Positions 24,794-24,959 of a stretch of DNA of 24,959 nucleotides are shown here, piece by piece; position 1 is the first letter of the stretch, and each line of letters begins with the position of its first letter. The DNA lies in contig JAGOGF010000025.1 in the NCBI GenBank assembly GCA_017996845.1, positions 1 through 24,959 of the forward strand, read 5' to 3'. The position numbers and the translations under genes are program-made. The notes beneath the pieces were generated by a model. It saw nothing but the letters and a program-made list of their open reading frames with translations. It was not told the origin of the DNA and ran no database searches. The stretch is from Butyrivibrio sp. GTDB taxonomy: Bacteria > Bacillota_A > Clostridia > Lachnospirales > Lachnospiraceae.

Positions 24794-24820
24794 TAATCGG
24801 TTCTTTTTTTCAAAAAGTTA
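24794..24820 (-). promoter_or_regulatory. Candidate sigma-D (sigma-28) flagellar promoter
   Basis: On the minus strand TAAC (24820-24817), 15 bases, then ACCGATTA (24801-24794). The sigma-D consensus of Bacillus is TAAA-N14-16-GCCGATAT, so the CCGAT core and spacing match. Sigma-A-like TATAAT boxes at 24792-24787 and 24832-24827 are alternatives, though their -35 partners are weak. Confidence 0.45.
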
Positions 24821-24959
24821 ATCCCTATTATACAATTATTTATTCTTTTTGAAAAGCGAAAGCATATTTTATGTAAATCATTTTCAGCTATGGCAAAGTA
24901 ACATATAACAGGCTGTCCCTCCTATAATACTCAGAAAAGTATTCCGTTTCCCTATATAA

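Overview
The window looks like chromosomal DNA of a low-GC Firmicute of the Lachnospiraceae type (Clostridium cluster XIVa). The reasons are strong AGGAGG-type ribosome binding sites, AT-rich intergenic DNA, DUF4317 and DUF5688 proteins, a single-cysteine fructose EIIABC, a gdhA like those of gut clostridia, and a CheC-like chemotaxis protein. No insertion sequence, phage gene, integrase or CRISPR array was found. This is mostly ordinary core and metabolic DNA, and the less usual content is in small regulatory structures and a few poorly characterised genes.

Layout. 1-3300 (minus): a MarR regulator followed by two half-size ABC exporters, the second cut by the window edge, behind a sigma-A promoter that carries two matching palindromes. 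3443-6214 (minus): PAP2 phosphatase, CheC-like phosphatase and DUF4317 protein, the last two overlapping by ATGA. 6310-8304 (minus): a chagasin-like lipoprotein, an ECF sigma factor and a membrane-anchored probable anti-sigma factor, behind a candidate ECF promoter. 8459-14688 (plus): a fructose operon (DeoR-type regulator, 1-phosphofructokinase, fused EIIABC, HPr, Enzyme I) in which hairpins separate EIIABC from HPr and HPr from Enzyme I. 14917-16480 (minus): gdhA with a roughly 185-nt leader that contains an early intrinsic terminator. 16554-19321 (minus): tRNA-Arg(CCG), an SH3b-repeat membrane protein and a Gfo/Idh/MocA oxidoreductase. 19347-23439 (minus): a YqeG phosphatase, a fused AroE-AroK, AroQ, EF-P and a DUF5688 protein. 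23583-24820 (minus): a small unrecognised protein with a sigma-D-like promoter, then a pyridoxamine-phosphate-oxidase-like flavoprotein.

How the genes work together. The fructose operon carries a complete phosphate relay from PEP through EI (His186), HPr (His15), EIIA (His67) and EIIB (Cys178) to fructose, plus the kinase that makes fructose-1,6-bisphosphate and its regulator. AroQ and AroE-AroK supply consecutive shikimate-pathway steps. CheC, and possibly the small protein at 24312-24731, point to a motile organism. The chagasin-sigma-anti-sigma cluster looks like an envelope-stress module that includes a secreted cysteine-protease inhibitor.

All calls rest on reading motifs and translations by eye. 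No database search, folding program or promoter model was run.
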